32,032 nt of DNA from a virus. Shown piece by piece: positions 4,437 through 11,382 of the stretch. Within the stretch, counting starts at the first letter, position 1; every line of letters begins with the position of its first letter. The notes beneath the pieces were generated by a model. It was not told the origin of the DNA, did not search any database, and saw only the letters and a list, made by a program, of their open reading frames with translations. The position numbers and the translations under genes were made by a program. The stretch spans positions 1-32,032 of the IMG/VR virus record IMGVR_UViG_3300032229_000578, one strand, 5' to 3'.

Positions 4437-4510
4437 GGTGACTATAGCTCAGTTGGTAGAGCAAAGGTTTGTGGTACCTTGTGCCATGGGTTCGATTCCC
4501 ATTAGTTACC
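4437..4510 (+). tRNA. tRNA-His(GUG)
   Basis: Anticodon arm AAGGT-TTGTGGT-ACCTT with anticodon GTG. The extra G at position -1 (4437) is encoded and faces C73 (4510), the His identity pair. Acceptor GTGACTA/TAGTTAC. CCA is not encoded. Confidence 0.95.
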
Positions 4511-4517
4511 CAAATAC

Positions 4518-4607
4518 GGAGAGATGGCAGAGTGGTTGATTGCGTCAGTCTTGAAAACTGAATTACGGGAAACTGTAACGGGGGTTCGAACCCCTCTCTC
4601 TCCGCCA
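4518..4607 (+). tRNA. tRNA-Ser(UGA)
   Basis: Class II tRNA. Acceptor GGAGAGA/TCTCTCC, anticodon arm CAGT-CTTGAAA-ACTG with anticodon TGA, variable arm TACGGG-AAA-CTGTA, discriminator G. It is the only array tRNA with CCA encoded (4605-4607). Confidence 0.94.
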
Positions 4608-5130
4608 AGTAAAGAGAACCGTGAGTCCGCGGATGGAAACAACTACAGGACGAGCATACGTCATACTTTACTTAAGACCCCACGAATAACGGAAATATCC
4701 GACCGTTAGGGTGTGTGAACCTGACTTGAAGGCTTCAAGGCTATGGGGGAGGCTACACAGATTACAAGGATTCCCCATTATGGATTAAGGGGGTGAGGGG
4801 CTTTAATTAGTCGTAATACAATCCACAAGTTGTAGAAACACTGGACAATTCTACAATATACACTCTGACTTCTGAGTGAGACCCACCACGTAACTTTGGG
4901 GGTACAGTGAAGTCGTCCTGAGGATAGCACTGAACGCTTAACAGTAAAAACTATGACACTCATGATTAGTAGAATAGGTTAAGAGGTAGTGTGAAAGTAG
5001 AGACCCACCGTGAATGGTTACTACGGTCCAACGAATCTTGGGCATATCGGTGTGGGATATATATAGATACCAATATAGAAAATTTAAAGGTTCTCCTGAT
5101 TAGGTACAGGGACGATTCAGAACCTTTTTT
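4608..5130 (+). ncRNA. candidate large structured RNA
   Basis: About 520 nt without a believable reading frame, between tRNA-Ser and tRNA-Ile. Helices seen: AAGTAAAG/CTTTACTT (4607-4614 with 4666-4673), CTTGAA-GGC-TTCAAG, GGGGA..TCCCC, TTGTAGAA-(11 nt)-TTCTACAA and GACTTC/GAAGTC. The element GAGACCCACC occurs twice. It ends in a hairpin with T run (5086-5130). Position beside phage tRNAs, size and fold density resemble the GOLLD and ROOL RNA classes, but I cannot confirm membership. Confidence 0.45.
5086..5130 (+). terminator. terminator-like hairpin
   Basis: AAAGGTTCT (5086-5094) pairs with AGAACCTTT (5119-5127) and is followed by T; an inner CCTG/CAGG extends the stem. It could end the structured RNA before the second tRNA block, though tRNA-Ile begins four bases later and read-through or processing is also possible. 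Confidence 0.5.
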
Positions 5131-5133
5131 CAT

Positions 5134-5207
5134 TGTCATGTAGCTCAGTTGGTTAGAGCGTCTGCCTGATACGCAGAAGGCCGTTGGTTCGAGTCCAACC
5201 CTGACAA
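5134..5207 (+). tRNA. tRNA-Ile(GAU)
   Basis: Anticodon arm TCTGC-CTGATAC-GCAGA, anticodon GAT. Acceptor TGTCATG/CCTGACA with one mismatch; normal D- and T-arms; discriminator A. Confidence 0.94.
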
Positions 5208-5213
5208 CTTAAT

Positions 5214-5288
5214 GTCTTCGTAGCTCAGTTGGTTTAGAGCAGTACACTTTTAATGTACGGGTCACAGGTTCGAATCCTGTCGGGGACA
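5214..5288 (+). tRNA. tRNA-Lys(UUU)
   Basis: Acceptor GTCTTCG/CGGGGAC with two T-G pairs, anticodon arm GTACA-CTTTTAA-TGTAC, anticodon TTT, T-arm ACAGG-TTCGAAT-CCTGT, discriminator A. Confidence 0.95.
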
Positions 5289-5294
5289 CTACAA

Positions 5295-5366
5295 GGTCGG
5301 TTGGTCGAGTGGTTTAGGCGGTAGTCTGCAAAACTATTTACACAGGTTCGATTCCTGTACCGACCT
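5295..5366 (+). tRNA. tRNA-Cys(GCA)
   Basis: Acceptor GGTCGGT/ACCGACC, anticodon arm TAGT-CTGCAAA-ACTA, anticodon GCA. The discriminator is T5366, the expected U73 of tRNA-Cys. Confidence 0.94.
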
Positions 5367-5372
5367 CTACAC

Positions 5373-5445
5373 ACGTCTGTAGCTCAGTTGGTAGAGCACT
5401 GGTCTCCAAAACCAGGTGTCGGTGGTTCGAGCCCATCCAGTCGTG
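5373..5445 (+). tRNA. tRNA-Trp(CCA)
   Basis: Anticodon arm CTGGT-CTCCAAA-ACCAG, anticodon CCA. Acceptor ACGTCTG/CAGTCGT with one mismatch; discriminator G5445 as expected for Trp. Confidence 0.94.
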
Positions 5446-5576
5446 CTAAGGTTGATTAGGGAAGTACACAACGTTAACGTGTCAGTAGTTCGTAGTTGTG
5501 AGGGAGTTTTAACTGTCAGAGTAATGCTAATCGTAAAAGGAGATGTCCACAGAACCATCTTCTCCTTTCCTAAATT
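5446..5576 (+). other. spacer with strong hairpin
   Basis: No gene is seen. AAGGAGATG and CATCTTCTCCTT pair around a 10-nt loop shortly before tRNA-Tyr. The spacer is far longer than the 4-8 bp gaps around it. Confidence 0.4.
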
Positions 5577-5657
5577 GGGAACTGAAAGTCGTTCGGATAC
5601 GGCAGCAAGACTGTAAATCTTGTCCTTTGGGGAGTGGTTCGAGTCCACCAGGTCCCA
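5577..5657 (+). tRNA. tRNA-Tyr(GUA)
   Basis: Anticodon arm CAAGA-CTGTAAA-TCTTG, anticodon GTA, with a long variable region as usual for bacterial Tyr. Acceptor GGGAACT/AGGTCCC with one mismatch; discriminator A. Confidence 0.94.
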
Positions 5658-5664
5658 CTTAAAT

Positions 5665-5737
5665 TGTCCTGTGGTGTAATAGGCAACACGTCTGGTTTTG
5701 GTCCAGAAGAGTATAGGTTCGAGACCTGTCGGGACAA
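5665..5737 (+). tRNA. tRNA-Gln(UUG)
   Basis: Acceptor TGTCCTG/CGGGACA, D-stem GTGT/ACAC, anticodon arm TCTGG-TTTTGGT-CCAGA with anticodon TTG, discriminator A. Confidence 0.94.
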
Positions 5738-5742
5738 CAATT

Positions 5743-5814
5743 AGTTTTGTGGTGTAATGGATAGCACATGAAACTACGGATTTCAGAGTGAGGGTTCGAG
5801 TCCTTCCAAAACTA
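5743..5814 (+). tRNA. tRNA-Arg(ACG)
   Basis: Acceptor AGTTTTG/CAAAACT, anticodon arm TGAAA-CTACGGA-TTTCA with anticodon ACG, which would need A34-to-inosine editing by host TadA to read all CGN codons. Discriminator A. Confidence 0.94.
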
Positions 5815-5818
5815 CAAT

Positions 5819-5890
5819 GGCGATGTAGCTCAGTGGTAGAGCACTTCTTTCATACGGAAGGGGTCGGTGGTTCGATACCACCCGTCGCCA
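5819..5890 (+). tRNA. tRNA-Met(CAU), elongator type
   Basis: Anticodon arm CTTCT-TTCATAC-GGAAG with anticodon CAT. A fully paired first base pair (G-C) argues against an initiator. Because a tRNA-Ile(UAU) follows, a lysidine-modified Ile role is less likely but not excluded. Confidence 0.9.
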
Positions 5891-5896
5891 CTACAT

Positions 5897-5970
5897 TGGA
5901 ATGTAGCTCAGTTGGTAAGAGCAGTTGTCTTATACACAACAGGTCATGGGTTCAACTCCCATCATTCCGA
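5897..5970 (+). tRNA. tRNA-Ile(UAU)
   Basis: Anticodon arm GTTGT-CTTATAC-ACAAC, anticodon TAT, reading AUA. Most bacteria read AUA with a lysidine-modified CAU tRNA, so a TAT anticodon is uncommon. Acceptor TGGAATG/CATTCCG, discriminator A. Confidence 0.93.
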
Positions 5971-5975
5971 CAATA

Positions 5976-6063
5976 GGAAGGTTACCCAAGTTGGTGAAGG
6001 GGTCAGTTTGCTAAACTGATAGGTCGAGTAATCGGCGCGAGGGTTCGAGCCCCTCACCTTCCG
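5976..6063 (+). tRNA. tRNA-Ser(GCU)
   Basis: Class II tRNA closing the array. Acceptor GGAAGGT/ACCTTCC, anticodon arm TCAGT-TTGCTAA-ACTGA with anticodon GCT, long variable arm, discriminator G6063. Confidence 0.94.
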
Positions 6064-6094
6064 CAAAAAATATTATTAAATTTCCGACATGTAT

Positions 6095-6123
6095 TTGACA
6101 CATTTGGTAAAATTGACTATAAT
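6095..6123 (+). promoter_or_regulatory. sigma70-like promoter of the lipoprotein gene
   Basis: TTGACA (6095-6100), a 17-bp spacer, TATAAT (6118-6123): both hexamers match the general bacterial consensus exactly, unlike the TTTG/TAnnTTTG promoters elsewhere in the window. The ATG follows 18 bp after the -10. Confidence 0.65.
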
Positions 6124-6141
6124 TATAATACTGAAAAGCAT

Positions 6142-6309
6142 ATGAAAAAATCAATTTTAATTTTAACCGCAATCGTAGCATTAGCCTCTTGTGGAAACGA
6201 AACAAAGGAAACTAAATCAGACTCAACAGTAGTTGTAGATTCAACTATGTGTGATTCATCATCATCAGATTCAACTGTTATGGTTGATTCAATGAGTGTT
6301 GAAAAATAA
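6142..6309 (+). CDS. small lipoprotein
   Basis: 55 residues. A Lys-Lys start and hydrophobic segment (ILILTAIVALAS) end in the lipobox LASCG, so signal peptidase II should cleave before Cys17 and the mature part would be lipidated. The mature part of about 39 residues is Ser/Thr/Asp-rich with the repeated theme SDSTVVVDS/SDSTVMVDS and two MVDS/VVDS units. It has its own promoter directly upstream and a terminator after the stop, so it is a one-gene unit just after the tRNA array. Small phage lipoproteins can serve in superinfection exclusion; that role here is a guess. A host-derived lipoprotein gene is the alternative. Confidence 0.8.
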   Translation: MKKSILILTAIVALASCGNETKETKSDSTVVVDSTMCDSSSSDSTVMVDSMSVEK

Positions 6310-6327
6310 TTGATTATTAGTCCCAAT

Positions 6328-6358
6328 AAAAAACCCACTTTTCAGTGGGTTTTTTTTG
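6328..6358. terminator. bidirectional terminator
   Basis: AACCCACT (6332-6339) pairs with AGTGGGTT (6344-6351), flanked by A run on the left and T run on the right. It serves the lipoprotein gene on + and the peptidase gene on - , whose stop codon is at 6359. Confidence 0.85.
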
Positions 6359-7486
6359 TTATAATAGACCTTTAATTCTTTTAATATTTTCTTCGATTTT
6401 TTTATCAGATTCTTTATCAGTTTTTTTATCGAATGATTTTTTGACGTTTCGATATCCTTTAATTAACATTTGAGCATAAGCTCCTTTATTTGATAAATCA
6501 CTATTGTCGGTTTCTTTATTTTTCTCTTTTTCTTTTTCAACTTCAGTTTTTTCTGTATCAAAAACAATTGTTTCTTTTCTTTTACTATGTGTGTATAAAG
6601 TTACGCTAACATTTGAATTGGTAGTTCCTAACACAGTACCGACTCCAACTCTATCTTTTACTTTTTCCGATGGAGAGGTTATTCCGCAGTATTCTAAAAA
6701 TCCGTCTTCAAATTCTATAATGATTTGATTAACACATGAACTGTTTGAGATTACATCAACCACATTACCTGAAACAGGACTTTTAATTTTTGTGTTTGAA
6801 TTTCTTGGTATTATTACTCTACCGTTTTTAATTTTTGCATTACTACCAAAAGAACCTGATTTAAAAGATTCTTGAATTCCAGCCGCTTTGAGTAGTTCAC
6901 CTCCAACACTTTTAACAAAATCTCTTGAACTTGAACCTTTAACGTCACTTGTAGTTCCACTAGTTTCGGTGTCTGTTGTGTTAGTTGTATTAGTTGTACC
7001 TGTACTTATCGATGGTTGTTGTATTTTATCACCAGGGTAACCAACGTGAACATGGTTATCATGGTCTTTAACTCCAAATGTTAACACCGATTTATTATTA
7101 CCACTTTCTCGGTTTTTTACATAACCCATTGAAATTAATGCGTTAACTAATTTGTCGGCATCTCCCCTATTAGATGCACTAACGGCTTTGTTGTTAATCA
7201 TTGCAATATCAACAGCATTTCCTGATTCATGTCTTGTACCTTTGTCATGTCCTGATACTGCGGTTGTAACATCAACCATTAACCCCGCAGATTGAGCGGC
7301 TTTTTGAATATCTTGTAATAATGTTGTATTAATGTTATCGGTTGACGGTGTACTATTACCGACAACTCTATCTTTAAAATTGATGTTTGGGTAAATGTCA
7401 ACCACCTCAAATACCAATCTTTTATTCTCGTTTATAGTATCATAACTTGATAATATATCTTCGATTAATTTTTTTTGTCTACTCAT
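6359..7486 (-). CDS. cell-wall peptidase, M15-like plus degenerate M23-like domain
   Basis: 375 residues. An M15 (VanY/L-Ala-D-Glu peptidase type) domain is shown by TRHESGNAVDIA near residues 84-95 (the H-x(6)-D zinc motif) and NHVHVG near 145-150 (third zinc His and catalytic neighbour). A second region near 225-310 (SPVSGNVVDV .. VGVGTVLGTT) looks like a LytM/M23 beta-fold but lacks the zinc histidines, so it may only bind. The C-terminus is Lys/Glu-rich. No signal peptide is seen. It would cut peptidoglycan cross-links, either as endolysin or virion-associated enzyme. It has RTATTTATA three bases before the ATG, the same late-type motif as the virion genes, and stands alone between two terminators. 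Confidence 0.78.
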   Translation of the reverse strand: MSRQKKLIEDILSSYDTINENKRLVFEVVDIYPNINFKDRVVGNSTPSTDNINTTLLQDIQKAAQSAGLMVDVTTAVSGHDKGTRHESGNAVDIAMINNKAVSASNRGDADKLVNALISMGYVKNRESGNNKSVLTFGVKDHDNHVHVGYPGDKIQQPSISTGTTNTTNTTDTETSGTTSDVKGSSSRDFVKSVGGELLKAAGIQESFKSGSFGSNAKIKNGRVIIPRNSNTKIKSPVSGNVVDVISNSSCVNQIIIEFEDGFLEYCGITSPSEKVKDRVGVGTVLGTTNSNVSVTLYTHSKRKETIVFDTEKTEVEKEKEKNKETDNSDLSNKGAYAQMLIKGYRNVKKSFDKKTDKESDKKIEENIKRIKGLL

Positions 7487-7489
7487 AAC

Positions 7490-7498
7490 TATAAATAC
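7490..7498 (-). promoter_or_regulatory. late-type promoter motif GTATTTATA
   Basis: GTATTTATA on the - strand ends three bases before the ATG of the peptidase gene. It matches the motif before many virion genes. Such closeness implies a very short or absent 5' leader if transcription starts just downstream. Confidence 0.55.
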
Positions 7499-7504
7499 AT
7501 ATTA

Positions 7505-7535
7505 AAAGAAAAAAACCGACTAATTGTCGGTCCTT
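7505..7535 (-). terminator. terminator of the HAD-RmlC-PspC operon
   Basis: On the - strand CCGAC-AATTA-GTCGG (7516-7530) is followed by a T run. The stop codon of the last small gene lies in the loop. Confidence 0.75.
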
Positions 7536-7666
7536 TTCGTGTAGGTTAACCTTTTGATTTTTGGTTCAATAGGTTCATCATTTTTAATATCTACCTTGGG
7601 TTTCGATTTAAATAATGATTTAAAAAAATTAATAATCTTATTTAATATTATTTTAATTGTTTTCAT
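7520..7666 (-). CDS. short peptide with N-terminal amphipathic helix, unknown
   Basis: 48 residues starting MKTIKIILNKIIKFFKSLFK: a cationic amphipathic helix, then a polar KPKVDIKNDEPIEPK tail. The ATG overlaps the end of the PspC gene by 14 bases, so translation is probably coupled, and its stop sits inside the operon terminator. The helix could lie on the inner membrane next to the PspC protein; toxicity or membrane sensing are possible but not shown. I recognise no family. Confidence 0.55.
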   Translation of the reverse strand: MKTIKIILNKIINFFKSLFKSKPKVDIKNDEPIEPKIKRLTYTKRTDN

Positions 7667-7844
7667 AGTCTTCCAATGGAATTATCATCCACATTAATAA
7701 GTATGTGGTAATAATTGGAAATGGTGTGGAAATCGAAACTAAAAAAACAATTCTTACTATTGACTCATCAATGTTGAAATATTCAGATAGTCCTTTACAT
7801 ACTCCACCTATAATACTATTTGTTGACCTATATAATCTTTTCAT
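7653..7844 (-). CDS. PspC-domain membrane protein
   Basis: 63 residues and essentially one PspC domain: KRLYRS near the start, then GGVCKGLSEYFNID (residues 14-27) and SIVRIVFLVS, followed by a hydrophobic helix FPIITTYLLMWMIIP. This is the whole of the common small bacterial PspC form. PspC proteins sit in the inner membrane and in E. coli signal phage-shock stress to PspA. It is fourth in the - strand operon, overlapping the RmlC-like gene by four bases (ATGA). Carriage by a phage suggests action on membrane stress or superinfection, which is inference. Confidence 0.85.
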   Translation of the reverse strand: MKRLYRSTNSIIGGVCKGLSEYFNIDESIVRIVFLVSISTPFPIITTYLLMWMIIPLEDYENN

Positions 7845-8302
7845 TTTCCTATTTTATCTTTTTCTGATATTGTTAATTCATGGTTACCAACATAACTCTT
7901 AATTACTTCTGATACTTTTGGGTTATCAGACCAAACAATACTGTGTTCACTTTGGGGGTTGTATTCACCCTCAACCATATAAACTACAATAGTATTTGGT
8001 TCTAATGTTAAAAACCCATTAGCCTTTGTGTTTGGGATAAAAACCGCTCCTGTGTCATTCACTTCACAAAAATCTACTTCCCCTGTTTCCAAATCAACCA
8101 TAACATCAACAATGGAACCTTTAACCACTTTAACGTATTTTTTCTGAGGTGGATTTGTTTGATAATGTAATCCCCTAAATGTGTAGATGTTATCGTTCAC
8201 ACTAATTGAACACTGGTCCCATTTTTCATTAAGAACATTCAATGGTATTGGAGTATAAGAACCCCTACCATCATTGTATGTTAAATGACTTACTTCTATC
8301 AT
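7841..8302 (-). CDS. RmlC-like dTDP-sugar 3,5-epimerase
   Basis: 153 residues, shorter than typical RmlC (about 180). Cupin fold motifs: FRGLHYQ near residue 44-50, with the His that acts as base in RmlC, then QKKYVKVVKGSIVDVMVDL, ANGFLTLEP and VVYMVEGEYNP. It should epimerise a dTDP-4-keto-6-deoxyhexose at C3 and C5, in the cytoplasm. No other rhamnose-pathway gene is in the window, so the phage may redirect a host precursor. It overlaps its neighbours by four bases on both sides. A related role as sugar isomerase or a sugar-binding cupin cannot be excluded. Confidence 0.8.
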   Translation of the reverse strand: MIEVSHLTYNDGRGSYTPIPLNVLNEKWDQCSISVNDNIYTFRGLHYQTNPPQKKYVKVVKGSIVDVMVDLETGEVDFCEVNDTGAVFIPNTKANGFLTLEPNTIVVYMVEGEYNPQSEHSIVWSDNPKVSEVIKSYVGNHELTISEKDKIGK

Positions 8303-8871
8303 GTTAAAAATTTAAGTACTTTATCTTTTACTCCTGATTGTTTAATTCCTTCATTACCTAATGGAGTTAATACAAAATTATCCATACCCCAATTTTTCCA
8401 ATCTTCACCATTTTTACCCATATCTAAGTCGTCGATAGATACCCAATGAGTGACTTCAGGATGGTCATGTAAAAATTGTGTAATCTCAATAACACGAGTC
8501 ATTTCCAAATCCCAACGAGGAGACCAAATCCAAACTTGATTATTGTACCAAGTACACTGACCTAAATTGGTGGTTACTGCAATAGGTTTTTTTATGATAC
8601 CTTGTTGTTCGTAGTATTCACCAAGTTCTTCAAGTGTTGCATGTAGTTTCCAATCAGAAGATACTACGATTTCAGCACCAGTTTCTTCTAAAATTTCGTT
8701 AAGTACTTTAACCGTCTTCTTATTAAAGTTGTCGAATCGGTACTCTAATGGGATTTCATGGTTAGCCATAGATAATTTACGACCTCCCCATTCCTTTTGT
8801 TTCTTGTAACGACCGCCCCACTCTGAGGACAAACAGATTACTCCGTCGTGGTCTAAAAATATTATTTTCAT
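8299..8871 (-). CDS. HAD-family phosphatase
   Basis: 190 residues. Motif I FLDHDGVI (residues 4-11) provides the two catalytic Asp residues; motif II is VVSSDW (Ser), and SIDDLD near residue 145 fits motif IV. This set matches HAD proteins related to polynucleotide phosphatases and RNA-repair-associated HADs. The reaction would be phosphate removal from a nucleotide, sugar or nucleic-acid end; the substrate cannot be told. It follows a second HAD gene with TAATG (one-base overlap), and the RmlC-like gene follows with ATGA. Confidence 0.75.
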   Translation of the reverse strand: MKIIFLDHDGVICLSSEWGGRYKKQKEWGGRKLSMANHEIPLEYRFDNFNKKTVKVLNEILEETGAEIVVSSDWKLHATLEELGEYYEQQGIIKKPIAVTTNLGQCTWYNNQVWIWSPRWDLEMTRVIEITQFLHDHPEVTHWVSIDDLDMGKNGEDWKNWGMDNFVLTPLGNEGIKQSGVKDKVLKFLT

Positions 8872-9506
8872 TATCTTATTGTCTGTGTTAATCTTTCGTA
8901 ATTACTTTTGTTTTCAAATTGTCTGTCAATTCTATATAAGTGATTTGGGTTTAATCCAAACCACGGGTCTGTGTGATGAAACTTCATAAATTGTTCTGGT
9001 AACATATCAGAATCATCATCTAAGATTGCATAGTCCTCAACCTCAGGGTGTTTGTCTAACCAATCTTTAATTTCGTCACCCCTTAGAGTTCTTCGGTCTC
9101 CTGTAATTCCAACGTAAGTACCTTCTTTAAACCCAAGTTTAACTAGAGCGTCTTCCCATTTTTCAGGTGTAGAGACATAACCTTTAACTCCAAAATTATG
9201 TTTCCATGTTGATGAAATACAAATTTTAGTATCTGTTTCATTACACCATTCAGATAACCATTCCCATTTTTGAGGACAAGTCTCTTCTTGTAATCTTTTG
9301 AATTGGTAATCAAATGTATAGTGTGAATCAGGTGTTTTATAGTCAGCCAAAGAAACTCCCTTTGGTTGAATACCGAATAACTTTCTTACTATTCGTTTTA
9401 ATGCATACCACCAAGTGATGGGTTTTCTCCATCGTTTCTTATATCTATCCTTATAAAAAACTGTGGAGTTCATAACCCCATCAATATCTAAAAAAATCAC
9501 TTTCAT
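8871..9506 (-). CDS. HAD-family phosphatase
   Basis: 211 residues. Motif I FLDIDGVM (residues 5-12), CISSTWKH (motif II Ser/Thr) near 96-103, RTLRGDEIKDWL, then AILDDDSDM near 162-170 as motif IV. The RG-EI-WL segment before the DDD is typical of HAD domains seen with RNA-repair proteins. The downstream paralogue at 8299-8871 shares its order of motifs, so the pair may have arisen by duplication. It is the promoter-proximal gene of the operon. The promoter lies at 9511-9542 with only four bases between the -7 element and the ATG. Confidence 0.78.
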   Translation of the reverse strand: MKVIFLDIDGVMNSTVFYKDRYKKRWRKPITWWYALKRIVRKLFGIQPKGVSLADYKTPDSHYTFDYQFKRLQEETCPQKWEWLSEWCNETDTKICISSTWKHNFGVKGYVSTPEKWEDALVKLGFKEGTYVGITGDRRTLRGDEIKDWLDKHPEVEDYAILDDDSDMLPEQFMKFHHTDPWFGLNPNHLYRIDRQFENKSNYERLTQTIR

Positions 9507-9510
9507 TATG

Positions 9511-9542
9511 CAAAGATAGTATATTTATATACAAAATACAAA
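9511..9542 (-). promoter_or_regulatory. Bacteroidota-type promoter of the HAD operon
   Basis: Read on the - strand: TTTG (9542-9539), 20-bp spacer, TATCTTTG (9518-9511), then CATA and the ATG. It is an exact consensus match. The start codon would lie at about the transcription start, giving a nearly leaderless mRNA. Confidence 0.8.
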
Positions 9543-9581
9543 GCTTTTACCGCATAAAAGTTTAATACACCTATATGGACG

Positions 9582-9806
9582 ATGATAGTGAAAAACAAAA
9601 CTTGGAGAAGAACGTTTCAAGACAATCTCTCCCAAATCTTTTTAATGTTGGCGTTATTCTTCAATCCTTTTGGATTCGATGCCGTTCAGTATTCTCTAAT
9701 GTTGTGGACAGGGAGTTTATGGAAAGCCAACTTTATCTTGTATTGTGTTGCGGCAGTATTTTTTGGGGGTTACTTATACTTGAGACGATTATCTAAAAAA
9801 CCTTAA
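9582..9806 (+). CDS. small two-helix membrane protein
   Basis: 74 residues starting MIVKNKTWRRTF. Two hydrophobic segments, IFLMLALFFNPFG (about 19-31) and FILYCVAAVFFGGYLYL (about 51-67), are joined by a loop, and the C-terminus ends RRLSKKP, suggesting positively charged ends inside. No enzyme motif is visible. Similar short proteins with two membrane helices occur in phages of Bacteroidota; the function is unknown to me. It is convergent with the - strand gene that ends at 9803, overlapping it by four bases. A longer frame-shifted reading from 9575 looks non-coding. Confidence 0.7.
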   Translation: MIVKNKTWRRTFQDNLSQIFLMLALFFNPFGFDAVQYSLMLWTGSLWKANFILYCVAAVFFGGYLYLRRLSKKP

Positions 9807-11332
9807 AGAGATGCAAGTTCTCCTTCTTTAAACTTGTCAAAGTTAGGACCTTTTTTCAAATAGAATTGATTACCTTTTTTATCGTAATCTAATATCCCTG
9901 ATAATTTTGCGGAATTAAAGAAACCACTATGTTGACCTCTCCATGATGATGGTTGTCGCCAATCGTCTTGACCGACTCTTGCAAAATATGTTTTTCCGTT
10001 TTCTTCTTTCTTTTGTAGAATTCCAACATCAGCTAAGAAATCCAATTTGGTACCTTCTTTTCCTGAATCTAAAAAGTCTACAAGTTGTTTAATCAAACCT
10101 GAATCTTGTCTTTTGAATGTGTAACCATAGCTGGCTCTATTTGGAGACCAAACTGTTTTTCCACCATGTATTTTAGACATGAATTCAGGGGTATTAAATA
10201 AAACACGAGTCACCCATTTACTAATATCTTCACAAAATCTGTAAAACACATCTTGACTTGTATTTTCACGATTTGTAATCCAATCGTAATTATAGTCAAA
10301 TTGTCTAAACCCAACTTCTAAATCAATTCCATACTCATCATAATAAGGTAAATCATTTGCTGAAAACGCAACATCAAAATAAACCATTTTACTATCCCCA
10401 CGTTCAGATTTAAAACCATATGAAATTAAAACACTATAATTATCAATATCTTTTGTATCTACTGATATGTTTAAACGAATCATTGCTTGAGATTCTTTGG
10501 GACTGGTAATTTCAGCATTATCATATTCTAATCCAATTTTTTTAGTGGTTCTAAGGTGTTTACTGATATCAAAAAATGCATAATTTTCCCAATTAAACAT
10601 TTTTTCAAAAACTTTTAATTGGTTTTTTTCAAATTCGTTTTCCCAATCTGCTCTAATAGTTTGAATAACTTTTGGGGCTCCAAGATTAAAAACTTCTTTT
10701 TCTCTTTCGGTCATTGCCTCATCAGTTGCGTCATACCATGTTTCTTTACCAGGTTTTTTGTGGACTGCGATTTTATAGAATTTGTTAGTTCTATCAAATT
10801 TTTTCAAAATCACATAATATAAAGCTTGGTCGTCACCTGAAGTATATTGTTTAAAATAAGATGGTTGATTTGCCATGGTTGTACACCATCTGGTTCCTGA
10901 ACCATACTTACACGATGCTTCATATGTTAAAGGTTTAACGATTAAAATATTGGAATCCTCATATAATTTTTTGGCGCCTTCGGTATCCACCTTTTTATTG
11001 TGAGATTTTGATTTTTGTTTGTGTGATTGTATAGCATTTCTTAAACCAGTGAAACTGTACTTATTAATATCTTTTTCTTCTAATGATTGTTGGAATCTAT
11101 CAAACTCTTTAATTAATTCAATATCGTCTATAATTTCTTCAATAGATGAGTTTGGATGTAAATTTCTTAATAAGAAATCTCCGTATTTGAAATTGGTTTG
11201 AGCCAAAAAAGGATGACCTAAAGCATAATCCAACACCTCAATATGTTCTGGGTCTGCAGAAAATTTTTTTCCATATTTTTTACGTAAATCTTCTTTACGA
11301 CCTTCAATAATAAGGATTGGGGCTAATCTCAT
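9803..11332 (-). CDS. phage protein with SxxYGxxTxWCTT domain (paralogue 1)
   Basis: 509 residues from MRLAPILIIEGRKEDL. Near residues 135-200 it has a block, IVKPLTYEASCKYGSGTRWC and after it TT..YFKQY..LYYVI..IAVH..WYDATD, that recurs in the gene at 11906. Both also begin with an IIEGKKED-type motif. I know of this motif in large phages but no assigned function. The C-terminal part is unrelated between the two. The start is set at 11332 because the reading frame further upstream runs through the tmRNA gene. ATATTTATG, a late-type motif, overlaps the ATG at 11338. Confidence 0.8.
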   Translation of the reverse strand: MRLAPILIIEGRKEDLRKKYGKKFSADPEHIEVLDYALGHPFLAQTNFKYGDFLLRNLHPNSSIEEIIDDIELIKEFDRFQQSLEEKDINKYSFTGLRNAIQSHKQKSKSHNKKVDTEGAKKLYEDSNILIVKPLTYEASCKYGSGTRWCTTMANQPSYFKQYTSGDDQALYYVILKKFDRTNKFYKIAVHKKPGKETWYDATDEAMTEREKEVFNLGAPKVIQTIRADWENEFEKNQLKVFEKMFNWENYAFFDISKHLRTTKKIGLEYDNAEITSPKESQAMIRLNISVDTKDIDNYSVLISYGFKSERGDSKMVYFDVAFSANDLPYYDEYGIDLEVGFRQFDYNYDWITNRENTSQDVFYRFCEDISKWVTRVLFNTPEFMSKIHGGKTVWSPNRASYGYTFKRQDSGLIKQLVDFLDSGKEGTKLDFLADVGILQKKEENGKTYFARVGQDDWRQPSSWRGQHSGFFNSAKLSGILDYDKKGNQFYLKKGPNFDKFKEGELASL

Positions 11333-11335
11333 AAC

Positions 11336-11344
11336 CATAAATAT
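11336..11344 (-). promoter_or_regulatory. late-type promoter motif ATATTTATG
   Basis: ATATTTATG on the - strand directly precedes the start of the paralogue 1 gene, as at 7490 and 14929. Confidence 0.45.
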
Positions 11345-11352
11345 ATGGTAAT

Positions 11353-11382
11353 AAAAAAACCTCACCATATGATGAGGTTTTA
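11353..11382 (-). terminator. terminator downstream of tmRNA
   Basis: CCTCA (11360-11364) and TGAGG (11373-11377) pair around CCATATGA, with seven T on the - strand after the stem. It is four bases from the CCA end of the tmRNA. Confidence 0.7.

Noticed and set aside
4608-5130. RNase P RNA
   Set aside because: The conserved P4-forming blocks and the AGAAACA-type motif near the expected places are not found.
832-5648. Many 60-110 codon frames across the RNA array
   Set aside because: They run through tRNAs on either strand, with tRNA-derived strings such as the T-loop translated, and have no consistent start context.
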